Source of the DNA: Oscillospiraceae bacterium | GTDB taxonomy: Bacteria; Bacillota; Clostridia; Oscillospirales; Acutalibacteraceae | Direction: 5' to 3' | Length of the DNA stretch: 38,693 nt | Assembly (NCBI GenBank): GCA_009785335.1 | Contig: WQWM01000020.1 | Span: 1 to 38,693, forward strand | Part shown: piece after piece, positions 8,107 to 16,625 of the stretch | Numbering within the stretch: position 1 is the stretch's first letter | How the letters are laid out: each line of letters begins with the position of its first letter | Notes under the pieces: model-generated | Databases searched by the model: none | What the model was told of the DNA's origin: nothing | What the model saw: only the letters and a program-made list of their open reading frames with translations | Translations under genes and position numbers: made by a program

Positions 8107-9714
8107 ATGATTCAAACCGACAACATCAGCCTGCAATTCGGCGGGCGCACCCTATTCCAGCACGTGGACATCCAGTTCACGCGCGGCAACTGCTATGGAC
8201 TAATTGGCGCAAATGGCGCAGGCAAAAGCACGTTTTTGCGCATTCTCAGCGGCGAAATTGAACCCACCAAGGGCGACGTGCACTTCACGCCCGGCGAGCG
8301 GTTGAGCGTGCTGGAACAAGACCATTTTAAGTATGACGACCAAACCGTGCTGCGCACCGTACTGCTGGGCAACAAGCCCTTGGTATCTGTGATGGACGAA
8401 CTGGCCGAGCTGGACGCCAAAGGCGAAAACATGACCGACGAAGACGGCATTCGCTCCAGCGAGCTGTGGGAAACCTATGCCGAACTGGAGGGCTGGAGTG
8501 CCGAAAGCGACGCAGAAATTCTGCTGAACGGGCTGAGCGTGACCAACGAATTTCACCACATGAACATGGCTGACGTGCCCAATGACGTGAAGGTGAAAGT
8601 ACTGCTGGCCAAGGCACTGTTTGGCAACCCGGATATCCTGCTGATGGACGAACCTACCAACCACCTAGACATTGAAGCGATTCACTGGCTGGAAGAGTTT
8701 TTGCAAGAACTGAACAGCACCATCATTGTGGTGAGCCATGACAGGCACTTCCTCAACCATGTGTGCACCCACACGGTGGACATTGACTTTGGCAAAATCA
8801 CGATGTTCATGGGCAACTATGACTTCTGGTATAGCTACACGCAAATTGCCCAGCGGCAACTGCGCGAGCAAAACAAAAAAGCCGAAGAAAAAATCAAAGA
8901 ATTGCAGGAGTTCATTGCGCGCTTTAGTGCAAATGCGAGCAAGAGTAAGCAAGCCACAAGCCGCAAGAAATTGCTGGATAAAATCAAGCCCGAGGAGATG
9001 CCTGTGAGCACACGGCGTTTCCCCTATGTTGATTTTAAGCCCGAACGCGCGGTGGGCAACGAGCTGCTGACTGTAACCAAGCTTAGCCACAGTGTGGCTG
9101 GCCGCAAAGTGCTCGACAACGTGTCGTTTACCATTTTGCCGCGTGAAAAAGTGGCCTTTGTGGGCAACGATGCCATTGCAAAAAGCACGCTGTTTAAGAT
9201 TCTCGCGGGCGAAATCGAACCCGACGAAGGCACGATAAAATGGGGCGTAACCTCCAGCCAAAGCTACTTTCCCAGCGACAACGGCGCGTACTTCGACGGT
9301 GTGGAAGATAGCCTGGTTGACTGGGTGCGCCGCTACAGCGACCTGGTGTTTGAAAGTGATGTGCGCGGCTGGCTGGGTCGGCTGTTGTTCAGCGGCGAAG
9401 AAGGCGTGAAGAAGGCCAAAGTGCTATCGGGCGGCGAGCGTGTGCGCATGATGCTCATTAAGATGATGCTGAGCGGTGCCAATGTGCTGCTGCTGGACGA
9501 ACCCACCAATCACCTTGATTTGGAAAGCATTCAGTCGCTCAATGAGGGCTTACAACGCTTCCCCGAGGCGGTGTTCTTTACCTCGTATGACCACCAGTTA
9601 ACGCAAACCCTAGCCACGCGGGTCATCAACCCCGTTCCCGGGCAATGGTATGACAAAAAGGGTGGGTATGATGTGTATCTTGCTGAAATGGCGGCGAAAA
9701 AGGGGAAGAAATAA
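8107..9714 (+). CDS. ABC-F family ATPase (YkpA/YbiT type)
   Basis: A soluble 535-residue twin-ABC protein with no membrane segments, expected to act on the ribosome as ABC-F proteins do. Domain 1 has Walker A GANGAGKST near residue 38 and Walker B LLMDEPTNHLD near 180. A charged linker of about 80 residues (residues 245-325) follows. Domain 2 has GNDAIAKSTL as a non-canonical Walker A, signature LSGGERVRMM and Walker B LLLDEPTNHLD. The first signature is degenerate (VPNDVKVKVLLAKAL); I recall both departures as features of the YkpA/YbiT branch rather than damage. The Shine-Dalgarno AAAGGAG is about 12 nt before the ATG. The stop TAA is the first codon of a TAATGCGTAATT repeat tract. Confidence 0.9.
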   Translation: MIQTDNISLQFGGRTLFQHVDIQFTRGNCYGLIGANGAGKSTFLRILSGEIEPTKGDVHFTPGERLSVLEQDHFKYDDQTVLRTVLLGNKPLVSVMDELAELDAKGENMTDEDGIRSSELWETYAELEGWSAESDAEILLNGLSVTNEFHHMNMADVPNDVKVKVLLAKALFGNPDILLMDEPTNHLDIEAIHWLEEFLQELNSTIIVVSHDRHFLNHVCTHTVDIDFGKITMFMGNYDFWYSYTQIAQRQLREQNKKAEEKIKELQEFIARFSANASKSKQATSRKKLLDKIKPEEMPVSTRRFPYVDFKPERAVGNELLTVTKLSHSVAGRKVLDNVSFTILPREKVAFVGNDAIAKSTLFKILAGEIEPDEGTIKWGVTSSQSYFPSDNGAYFDGVEDSLVDWVRRYSDLVFESDVRGWLGRLLFSGEEGVKKAKVLSGGERVRMMLIKMMLSGANVLLLDEPTNHLDLESIQSLNEGLQRFPEAVFFTSYDHQLTQTLATRVINPVPGQWYDKKGGYDVYLAEMAAKKGKK

Positions 9715-10068
9715 TGCGTAATTCGTAATGCTTAATGCGTAATTATCGCTCCGCGAACCTTCCTCAGTCTGACCCGAGGTCAGCCAGCTCCTTCCCAAGG
9801 AAGGAGCCAAGGCTTAGACGGTTAACTGCAGCGAAACACGCCCCCTCAGTCACCGCGCCAACGCCGTGTGAGAGTAGTATTTCGTTCGCGGCGACAGCTC
9901 CCCCGCCCGCGGTGGAGCCGTCCGAGGCAGTGCGCTGATCGGCCTTTGGCCGCAAGCTCGTAGGGACGAGCTGTGCTCGTCCGCATGTTTTTACAAGCCT
10001 TAAAACACCCCACCACCGCAAGGCCCATCATTGGTTGTTGTGACAAACGAAAAGAGAAAGAAGTAGCT
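9715..10068. repeat. Gene-free repeat region
   Basis: No gene is supported. The order is a GCATTAC-related tract at 9712-9744, family B at about 9746-9815 ('cgctccgcgaaccttcctcagtc...gaaggagc'), and a degraded family B/E mosaic at 9835-9940. A GGACGAGC...GCTCGTCC palindrome lies at about 9958-9982. The transglutaminase-like gene has only a short leader (AAAGAGAAAGAAG) after it. Confidence 0.75.
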
Positions 10069-10788
10069 ATGAAAAAATATCGCAAAGCCATGAAAGAATA
10101 CATCGCCAAATTAAATCAATACCCTGATTTTGCAGCAGACGCAATGGCCATGAACTTCGCATGGCAAAGCCACGATGCTGAAGTGCTTGCTAAACTCAAC
10201 GCAGATTTCAATGTGAGTTCCATCGCCATTGGCGAAACTGACGTTGAGAAAGCGATGGCACTGATGGCTCATGTGCAGAAAGAATTGTTTTGCGTTGGCG
10301 AGCAAATTTCCCCGCAAGATAATACCTACGCGATTATGAGCGCCCGAAAAACAGGCGCATTGTTCTGCAATTATCATGCCACGGTGTTGGCTGACATGTT
10401 GCTGAGCATTGGTATCGCGGCAATGAAAGTTGCTTGCACGCCAAAAGATTTTGACTGCGACAGGCACGTTGCCGTGGTAGCGTATATGCGTGAATTGCAG
10501 AAATGGGTGTTTTTCGACCCAACCTTTAACACATATTTTTTTGACCAAGAGAACATGCCCTTGAGTGTTTTCGAAATCAGAGAACAATACAAAACATCAA
10601 AACCCGTTTCATTCAAGCCTATCGAAATCAACAAACAATGGGCACTTGTGATGAGTGGGCTTGTTTGCGAAACGTATGACGAATGGTATCGGATATACAT
10701 GGCCAAAAATTCTTTTCGATTCAAATTCCAAGATGAGCTAGTTGTCAATCCGATTGGTTACAACACGAAAAATGAGTACGATGCTTAG
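10069..10788 (+). CDS. Transglutaminase-like protein
   Basis: A 239-residue, probably cytoplasmic protein. The transglutaminase/protease core triad is visible: Cys in GALFCNYHATVLADML (about residue 102), His in CDRHVAVVAY (about 129) and Asp in WVFFDPTFNTYFF (about 150). The spacing fits the short bacterial transglutaminase-like domain, which may cross-link, cleave or deamidate proteins; the activity cannot be told. There is no signal peptide. The start at 10069 is set by AAAGAGAAAGAAG upstream; the earlier in-frame codons are repeat-derived. The gene is more AT-rich than its neighbours and stands alone between two repeat clusters, which hints at acquisition. Confidence 0.65.
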   Translation: MKKYRKAMKEYIAKLNQYPDFAADAMAMNFAWQSHDAEVLAKLNADFNVSSIAIGETDVEKAMALMAHVQKELFCVGEQISPQDNTYAIMSARKTGALFCNYHATVLADMLLSIGIAAMKVACTPKDFDCDRHVAVVAYMRELQKWVFFDPTFNTYFFDQENMPLSVFEIREQYKTSKPVSFKPIEINKQWALVMSGLVCETYDEWYRIYMAKNSFRFKFQDELVVNPIGYNTKNEYDA

Positions 10789-11146
10789 GCGGTGAACGGC
10801 AGCAAAACTTCGACTCGTGTAGGGGCGGCAATCTGCCGCCCGTTCCTCTTTTGCACGCCATAAATATCTCGGGTGGCTTGCAAGCCACCCCTACATGTAT
10901 ATTTAAGTCTCATCAGAACAACCTTGCAATCGCCAGCATTCTTATGTTTCGGACGACCAAAGGTCGCCCCTACGAGCAATCGGCCCGAGGCCGCGGAGGT
11001 TTCGTTCAACGTAATGCGCTGATCGGCCTTTGGCCGCAGGCTCGTCCGCGTCTTTTACACGCCACAAAAAGAGTGATGCCCTCCGCTGGTTTTTATATGT
11101 GCCTGTCGTCGGGCACAGCGAAGCGGCGGAGCCCCACCGCAGGTGG
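10789..11146. repeat. Gene-free repeat region between the transglutaminase-like gene and ytaF
   Basis: No gene is supported. Family A copies lie at about 10816-10842 and, as a diverged GGGTGGCTTGCAAGCCACCCC form, at 10869-10893. GTCGCCCCTACGAGC and a family B/E mosaic lie at 10950-11050. The family E unit CACAGCGAAGCGG...CCCCACCGCAGGTGG at 11114-11146 touches the ytaF stop codon. Confidence 0.75.
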
Positions 11147-11788
11147 CTAAAACAACCCCGCCACCGCAAGACCCATGAGCAATGCCCCGCCCAGCCAACT
11201 GAGATTAAACGGCAGTTTTTTCGCCACGCCATTGCCCAGCCGACTCCCCAACCAAAGTGCCACAAACCCCACCACCAGTGAACATAATATCACTGCGGGC
11301 TTGTTCACCTGGCTCATGGCAGCACCAAAGCCCACCGCAAGACCATCCAGCGAAAGCGCGACCGCCAAGGCTGCGGCCTCACCCAGCGTGAGCACGCGTG
11401 AACCGTCGATATCCGCCGCTTGGGGATTGGCACACAGATGCAGAATGAACTTTAAATCAAAGGCAGTGAATTCGAAGTCGCGGCAAAAATGGCGATTGCG
11501 CTGCACAATCATGCGCACGATGCTGCCTGCGAGTTTGTAGAATCCCAGCAAAAAGAGAATAGCAAAACCCATGCCAGCTGCCAACCCTGTGGGCAGCCAT
11601 ACGCTAATGAGCCTGCCCAGTAACAGCGATACAGTGAGAAATCCCGCACAAATGAAATTGATGGCGTGCATGGAACGCGCCGGAATGTTGATTTTGTTGC
11701 TGCCATAAGCAAAGGCAGCGGCAAAGGCATCCACCGAAAGCGCGGCGGTAAGCACCATGGCCTCCAGCAAAACAAACACAATGTGCAT
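11147..11788 (-). CDS. ytaF: Sporulation membrane protein YtaF
   Basis: A 213-residue membrane protein of the YtaF/MntP-like group with six hydrophobic segments arranged as two related halves. The first half carries LSVDAFAAAFAYGSNKI and the second LSLDGLAVGFGAAMSQ, the paired Asp-containing motifs typical of this family. YtaF is annotated as a sporulation-associated membrane protein and MntP as a manganese exporter. The insert between the halves (about residues 95-130) favours YtaF. GAGGAGGGG precedes the ATG. It supports a spore-forming host. The TAG stop touches a family E repeat. Confidence 0.85.
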   Translation of the reverse strand: MHIVFVLLEAMVLTAALSVDAFAAAFAYGSNKINIPARSMHAINFICAGFLTVSLLLGRLISVWLPTGLAAGMGFAILFLLGFYKLAGSIVRMIVQRNRHFCRDFEFTAFDLKFILHLCANPQAADIDGSRVLTLGEAAALAVALSLDGLAVGFGAAMSQVNKPAVILCSLVVGFVALWLGSRLGNGVAKKLPFNLSWLGGALLMGLAVAGLF

Positions 11789-11841
11789 GGTGTCGCCCCT
11801 CCTCTGTGATTATTCAGTATAACAGTATATGAAACGAATTA

Positions 11842-11887
11842 AGTTAGTGTTATTGGCGAGGAAATTCCTCTCATCAGGCGACTAACT
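11842..11887 (+). other. Possible structured 5' leader
   Basis: AGTTAGT (11842-11848) pairs with ACTAACT (11881-11887), enclosing the palindrome GAGGAAATTCCTC (11858-11870). It lies between ytaF and the secreted-protein gene that starts at 11916. It may be an operator or a leader hairpin. It is seen by eye only. Confidence 0.35.
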
Positions 11888-11915
11888 AGGTATCATCCAA
11901 AAGGAGTATATTTCT

Positions 11916-12758
11916 ATGAAAAAAAGTTTGACGATTTTACTAGTGGTTTTTTTGTTGACTATGGCGACATTATTACCTGCAAGTGCTACTAATGTTCAAT
12001 CGTGGCAGTTTGAGATGCCCGAACTTGCAGTTATAGCAATTGAAGCGCAGTGGAATGGGCAGATAGAGTTTGCCCGCTGGACTTTGTGGCCAGATTTTAG
12101 CCCAAGCAATGTTGCTCTAACTCTCTGGTTTGAGGACGGCACGTCTGAAGTGCTAACACACTGGCGTGTTACCGGCGATGATTGGTTTTGGAGGGTGCAT
12201 GTTGAGCACTGCATCGACAACAACGTAACCCTTGTCTACGAAAATTCGAATTTCCGAGATGCGTTTTTGCAAGAGCATGATTTAGAATGGCTAGATTGGG
12301 AGATGTGGGACGAATATTTCTCCACCTTGCCACGAACCATTCCATTTGATTTTCCTGCGAATTATATAGAAGCTTATGTTGACAGCTTTCGCCCATTGCA
12401 AAAACTTGCTTTGGATGAACAGGTGACTGCTTACGGCATTGATGTTTTTTCGTTTTCCCCGCAAGAAAGCAGAATTTTTCAGCTTCAGTCTGCAATGAGC
12501 CAACCATTTGCCATTTTGAATGCGCAATGGGAACAAGTGCCGATTGACGGCTGGTCTTTGTTTGGCGCGCGGCTTTTTTCATTGGAAGCAGGAAGCACGT
12601 ATTATCTGATTGTTTGGGGCGAAGAAGACTGCGAAAACGTGGTTGCAATTGATCGCGCAACTTGGCTGCAGAGAATAACTGCCCGACTCCCCGACCGAGT
12701 ATGGCGACGGTATTCGCCACGGATGCAACGACTGCTTTATGGCTGGCATATTTCTTGA
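11916..12758 (+). CDS. Secreted protein of unknown function
   Basis: A 280-residue protein with a signal peptide (MKKSLTILLVVFLL...ASA, cleavage near residue 24). The mature part is very rich in Trp, Phe and Glu and has a predicted beta-sandwich look (LAVIAIEAQWNGQIEFARW, then TLWFEDGTSEVL). A helical Trp/Glu stretch (LEWLDWEMWDEYF) follows, then a second beta-rich half ending in GSTYYLIVWGEEDC. I do not recognise a family. The ATG has AAGGAG at good spacing. The gene is AT-richer than adhE downstream and appears to be alone. Confidence 0.7.
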   Translation: MKKSLTILLVVFLLTMATLLPASATNVQSWQFEMPELAVIAIEAQWNGQIEFARWTLWPDFSPSNVALTLWFEDGTSEVLTHWRVTGDDWFWRVHVEHCIDNNVTLVYENSNFRDAFLQEHDLEWLDWEMWDEYFSTLPRTIPFDFPANYIEAYVDSFRPLQKLALDEQVTAYGIDVFSFSPQESRIFQLQSAMSQPFAILNAQWEQVPIDGWSLFGARLFSLEAGSTYYLIVWGEEDCENVVAIDRATWLQRITARLPDRVWRRYSPRMQRLLYGWHIS

Positions 12759-12849
12759 GCTTGCGATCGCTACCCTGCACAAAAAAACAAGCTAAGGTTT
12801 TGCCCAAAGCATGCAATTGTGCAGAAAAATAATTTTCATGCCGCAGCTG

Positions 12850-12878
12850 TTGACTTTGCCGCTTAAATGTGATAAACT
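12850..12878 (+). promoter_or_regulatory. Probable promoter of adhE
   Basis: TTGACT, 17 bp, TAAACT. Exactly the same hexamers and spacing are found before the acyl carrier protein gene (26819-26847). It leads into AGATGGAGGAATCC and the ATG at 12918. Confidence 0.6.
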
Positions 12879-12917
12879 AGTAAAGATTACAATGTGAAAG
12901 ATGGAGGAATCCCATAT

Positions 12918-15512
12918 ATGAGCCAAGTGATGGTAGATAACGTACAAGCCCTGTCCGATGTGTTTGACCGCGTGCGCGCCGCGCAGCAACAATACGCCAC
13001 GTATTCACAAGAACAGGTGGATAAGATTTTTCAAGCTGCCGCCGCTGCTGCGGGCCAAGCGCGTATTCCGCTTGCCAAAATGGCCGTGGAAGAAACCGGC
13101 ATGGGCGTGTTTGAAGACAAAGTCATCAAAAACCAATATGCTGCTGAGTACGTGTACAATGCCTATAAAAACACCAAAACCTGCGGCTTGCTTGAAGAAG
13201 ACGCTTCGGGTGGTCTGCGTAAATATGCCGAGCCGCTTGGCGTGATCGCCGCGGTCATTCCCACCACCAACCCCACCAGCACGGCGATCTTTAAAACGCT
13301 GCTGTGCCTGAAAACCCGCAATGGCATCATCATCAGCCCACACCCGCGCGCCAAGGGCAGCACCATTGCTGCTGCAAAAGTAGTGCTGAATGCTGCGGTG
13401 GCAGCCGGTGCACCCGAGGGCTTGTTTGGCTGGATTGACCAGCCGAGCCTTGAGCTTTCGAACTATGTGATGCGCGAAGCCGATGCCATTTTGGCCACCG
13501 GCGGCCCCGGCATGGTGAAGGCAGCATATAGCAGCGGCAAACCCGCCATTGGCGTGGGTGCCGGCAACGTGCCCGCCGTGATTGACGACAGCGCGGATAT
13601 CACCATGGCGGTGAACTCGATCATTCACTCCAAGGTGTTCGACAATGGCGTGATTTGCGCCAGCGAACAAGCTGCCATTGTGCTGGACAAAATCTATGAC
13701 AAAGTGAAGAAGGAATTTGCGGCACGCGGCTGCTATTTCCTCAATGCTGAAGAAACCGACAAAGTGCGCAAAACCATTTTGGTCAACGGTGCGCTGAATG
13801 CAAACATCGTGGGCAAAAGTGCCGTGACCATCGCAGAGCTGGCCGGCGTAAAAGCACCCGCAGGCACGAAAATCCTCATTGGTGAAGTGGAAAGCGTTGA
13901 ACCCAGCGAAGAATTCGCCCACGAAAAACTCAGCCCTGTGCTGGCGATGTATCGCGCGAAAGATTTCGCCGATGCCACGGCCAAAGCAGCTCGCCTAGTG
14001 CAAGACGGCGGCCTGGGCCACACAGCAAGCATTTACATTGACACGGCCAACCAAAAAGACAAGCTGGAGCACTACACTGCGGCGATGAAAACCTGCCGCG
14101 TGGTGGTGAACACCCCGTCGTCGCATGGCGGCATTGGTGACCTATATAACTTCCGGATGTTGCCTTCGCTGACACTGGGCTGCGGCTCGTGGGGCGGCAA
14201 CTCCGTGAGCGGCAACGTGGGCGTGCGCGAACTGCTCAACATCAAATATGTAGCCGAAAGGAAACAAAACATGCTTTGGTTCAGAAGCCCCGACAAAGTT
14301 TACATCAAACGCGGCTGCCTGCCCGTGGCCCTTGACGAGCTGAAAAATGTGCTGGGCAAAAAACGCGCGATGATCGTCACCGATAATTTCCTGTATAAAA
14401 ACGGTTACACTAAAGCTGTGACTGACCAGCTGGATGCCATGGGCATTACCCACACGACCTTCTTTGACGTTGAGCCCGACCCCACCCTGCACTGTGCACG
14501 CGAAGGCGCAAAGTTGATGAAAGCCTTTGAACCCGACGTGATTATCGCGCTGGGCGGCGGTTCGCCAATGGATGCGGCGAAAATCATGTGGGTGCTGTAT
14601 GAACACCCCGAAACCGACTTCCTAGACCTCGCCATGCGCTTTATGGACATTCGCAAGCGCGTGTGCGGCTTCCCGAAAATGGGCGAAAAAGCCTACTTCA
14701 TCGCCATTCCCACCACGGCGGGTACTGGCTCGGAAGTGACGCCTTTTGCCGTCATCACCGACGAAAGCAGCGGCATTAAATACCCCTTGGCTGACTATGA
14801 GCTGATGCCCGACATGGCTATCGTAGACGCTGACCTGATGATGCACGCACCAAAAGGGCTGACGGCCGCTTCGGGCATTGACGCGGTGACCCATGCCCTT
14901 GAAGCCTATGCCAGCATTTGTGCCACTGAATATACGGATAGCTTGGCACTTGGTGCACTGAAAATGCTGTTTGAATACCTGCCTGCGGCTTATGCCAAAG
15001 GCGCGGCAGACCCCATCGCGCGTGAAAAAGTGGCCAACGCCGCCACCATGGCAGGCATGAGCTTCGCCAACGCATTCTTGGGCATTTGCCACAGCATGGC
15101 GCACAAACTGGGCAGCTTCCATCACCTGCCGCACGGCATTGCCAATGCGCTGCTGATTAACGAAGTGATTCGCTACAACGCAGTGGAAGTGCCCACACGC
15201 ATGGGCGCATTCTCGCAGTATGAATATCCGCAAGCCATTGCGCGTTATGCTCAAGTGGCCGATCATCTTGGCCTGAAGGGCAAGACCGACATGGATAAAG
15301 TGAACGCGCTGATTGCTGCCATTGAAGCGCTGAAAAAAGCCTGTGACATCAAAGCCAGCGTGAAGGCTTATGATATCACCGAAGAAGCCTTTGCTGCCAG
15401 CTTGGACGAAATGGCTATGCAGGCATTTGACGACCAATGCACCGGTGCCAACCCACGCTATCCGCTGGTGGAAGAGCTGAAAGAGATTTACTGGAAGGCA
15501 TACCACGGTTAA
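12918..15512 (+). CDS. adhE: Bifunctional acetaldehyde-CoA/alcohol dehydrogenase
   Basis: AdhE reduces acetyl-CoA to acetaldehyde and then ethanol, reoxidising NADH in fermentation. The 864-residue length is normal. The N-terminal aldehyde dehydrogenase half has PTTNPTSTAIFK, a glycine-rich NAD segment and the catalytic cysteine in NGVICASEQA (about residue 250). A linker near residue 445 leads to the iron-dependent alcohol dehydrogenase half. That half has GGGSPMDAAK, TTAGTGSEVTPF, the metal ligands in DAVTHALEAY and HSMAHKLGSFHHLPHG, and the end NPRYPLVEELKEIY. GGAGG lies 10 nt before ATG 12918. AdhE forms spirosomes in other bacteria. I looked for a clear Rex operator and did not find one. 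Confidence 0.97.
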   Translation: MSQVMVDNVQALSDVFDRVRAAQQQYATYSQEQVDKIFQAAAAAAGQARIPLAKMAVEETGMGVFEDKVIKNQYAAEYVYNAYKNTKTCGLLEEDASGGLRKYAEPLGVIAAVIPTTNPTSTAIFKTLLCLKTRNGIIISPHPRAKGSTIAAAKVVLNAAVAAGAPEGLFGWIDQPSLELSNYVMREADAILATGGPGMVKAAYSSGKPAIGVGAGNVPAVIDDSADITMAVNSIIHSKVFDNGVICASEQAAIVLDKIYDKVKKEFAARGCYFLNAEETDKVRKTILVNGALNANIVGKSAVTIAELAGVKAPAGTKILIGEVESVEPSEEFAHEKLSPVLAMYRAKDFADATAKAARLVQDGGLGHTASIYIDTANQKDKLEHYTAAMKTCRVVVNTPSSHGGIGDLYNFRMLPSLTLGCGSWGGNSVSGNVGVRELLNIKYVAERKQNMLWFRSPDKVYIKRGCLPVALDELKNVLGKKRAMIVTDNFLYKNGYTKAVTDQLDAMGITHTTFFDVEPDPTLHCAREGAKLMKAFEPDVIIALGGGSPMDAAKIMWVLYEHPETDFLDLAMRFMDIRKRVCGFPKMGEKAYFIAIPTTAGTGSEVTPFAVITDESSGIKYPLADYELMPDMAIVDADLMMHAPKGLTAASGIDAVTHALEAYASICATEYTDSLALGALKMLFEYLPAAYAKGAADPIAREKVANAATMAGMSFANAFLGICHSMAHKLGSFHHLPHGIANALLINEVIRYNAVEVPTRMGAFSQYEYPQAIARYAQVADHLGLKGKTDMDKVNALIAAIEALKKACDIKASVKAYDITEEAFAASLDEMAMQAFDDQCTGANPRYPLVEELKEIYWKAYHG

Positions 15513-15515
15513 CCA

Positions 15516-15671
15516 CCCCCACCTGCACGTCTACGACGCGCTTTCCTCCCCCAAGGGGGAGGCCTTGGCAACACCTTAATGCATATACAGAATTATCCCC
15601 TTACGCTTTCATATATTCATCCAGCGCGAAGCGGCTAAGTTTTTTTGGTTCTTTTTTTCCAAAAAAAGAAC
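15516..15671. repeat. Family D and C repeats after adhE
   Basis: A family D copy (CCCCCACCTGCACGTCTACGACGCGCTTTCC...GGCCTTGGCAACACC) begins 3 nt after the adhE stop. The family C segment at 15628-15647 leads into the hairpin GTTCTTTTTTTCC/AAAAAAAGAAC at 15648-15671. That hairpin is followed by AAGAAAGGA, the Shine-Dalgarno of the next gene. Confidence 0.85.
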
Positions 15672-15686
15672 AAGAAAGGACTCACC

Positions 15687-16439
15687 ATGAATCTTTCAAA
15701 TTTGATTGCCCAACGGCCCAATAAAACCATCTATCGTGACGGTGACCGTGTGGTCAAGGTGATGAACGAGGAATTTTTGGCAGCCGATGTGCTCAACGAG
15801 GCGCACAACCACGCCATTGTGCAGGCCGCGGGTTTTCCTGTGCCTGCGCTGCACGAAGTGTGCAAAGTGGACGGCAAATGGGCCATTGTGATGGATTTTG
15901 TGGAGGGGCGCACCCTAGCGAGTATGCTGGATGAAGACCCCAAAAATGCCGCGCAATATATTGAGCGGCTGGTGGATATTCAGATGGACATGCACAGCTA
16001 CAAAGCCGATCGTCTGCGCCATCTGAGCGATAAATTCCATGACAAAATCAATCAATCTGGCCTTGATTCCGTGGTGCGTTACGAGTTACACAACCGCCTG
16101 CAAGGACTACCTAAGCGCAACAAACTGTGCCATGGCGACTTCACGCCCGGCAATGTGATCATCACCCCCGATAACCGCGTGGTGGTGGTGGATTGGTCGC
16201 ATGCCACCCAAGGCAGTGCCTCGGCCGATGCCGCACGCACCTATCTGCGGCTGGTGCTGGCCGGGCAAGCTGAACTGGCAGAGACTTATCTGCAATTGTT
16301 CTGCCAAAAAAATGGCACTGAGCAAAAATATGTGAACAAGTGGCTGGCCATCGTTGCCGCGTCGCAAATGGTCAAACGCGTGCCCGCCGAGCGCGAACTG
16401 CTGCTGCGCTGGGCTAACATCATCGAGTTTAATGGGTGA
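15687..16439 (+). CDS. Aminoglycoside phosphotransferase (APH)-family kinase
   Basis: A 250-residue small-molecule kinase of the APH/choline-kinase fold. The catalytic loop CHGDFTPGNVII (HGDxxxxN) is near residue 150 and the metal-binding VVVVDWSHAT near 170, in the place of the DFG-like motif. The N-lobe is short and matches TIGR02172-like anaerobe paralogs more than clinical resistance enzymes. The phosphate acceptor is unknown, so resistance should not be assumed. The start at 15687 is set by AAGAAAGGA, placed there by a family C repeat. A bidirectional terminator follows at 16525-16559. Confidence 0.8.
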   Translation: MNLSNLIAQRPNKTIYRDGDRVVKVMNEEFLAADVLNEAHNHAIVQAAGFPVPALHEVCKVDGKWAIVMDFVEGRTLASMLDEDPKNAAQYIERLVDIQMDMHSYKADRLRHLSDKFHDKINQSGLDSVVRYELHNRLQGLPKRNKLCHGDFTPGNVIITPDNRVVVVDWSHATQGSASADAARTYLRLVLAGQAELAETYLQLFCQKNGTEQKYVNKWLAIVAASQMVKRVPAERELLLRWANIIEFNG

Positions 16440-16455
16440 TGCGAAAGTGCGAAGT

Positions 16456-16477
16456 GTTCTTTTTTGAAAAAAAGAAC
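16456..16477. repeat. Family C hairpin after the APH-family gene
   Basis: GTTCTTTTTTG/AAAAAAAGAAC, here 3' of the plus-strand gene, followed by 'aaaaaacttttgtcgcgctccgcg', the inverted family C tail. Confidence 0.8.
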
Positions 16478-16524
16478 CAAAAAACTTTTGTCGCGCTCCG
16501 CGCGGGGAATTTTATAAAATAGCA

Positions 16525-16559
16525 AAAACCTACTCTCTGTTACGCAGAAAGTAGGTTTT
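16525..16559. terminator. Bidirectional intrinsic terminator
   Basis: Stem AAAACCTACT / AGTAGGTTTT with an inner CTG/CAG. It is followed by T-rich sequence on both strands, best on the minus strand (TTTTTGCTATTTT). It lies between two convergent genes ending at 16439 and 16626. Confidence 0.85.
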
Positions 16560-16580
16560 CATTTAATCTAGGTTTTTTTG

Positions 16581-16606
16581 ATTACTTTTTTTGCAAAAAA
16601 AGTAAT
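16581..16606. repeat. Family C hairpin after the nitroreductase gene
   Basis: ATTACTTTTTTTG/CAAAAAAAGTAAT, a compensated arm variant. It ends 20 bp from the stop of the minus-strand gene and could add to termination. Confidence 0.75.
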
Positions 16607-16625
16607 GCCTGCGCGGCGAGCGCAA

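Noticed and set aside
9100-9200. Degenerate Walker A (GNDAIAKST) as a sign of a broken ABC-F domain
   Set aside because: The degenerate first signature and altered second P-loop are, as I recall, common to the YkpA/YbiT branch, and the rest of the domain is intact.
12817-12900. Rex operator upstream of adhE
   Set aside because: AATTGTGCAGAAAAATAATTTTCATG is partly palindromic but does not give the TTGTG...CACAA arms, so I did not annotate it.
13005-13922. Long open frame antisense to adhE (305 codons)
   Set aside because: A shadow of a GC-rich, well-supported gene, with no similarity to a protein family and no ribosome site. The same applies to antisense frames in murF, the ABC-F gene, the oxidoreductase and guaB.
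15687-16439. Aminoglycoside resistance gene
   Set aside because: Only the general APH/choline-kinase fold is supported. The short N-lobe resembles anaerobe paralogs of unknown substrate, so resistance is not claimed.
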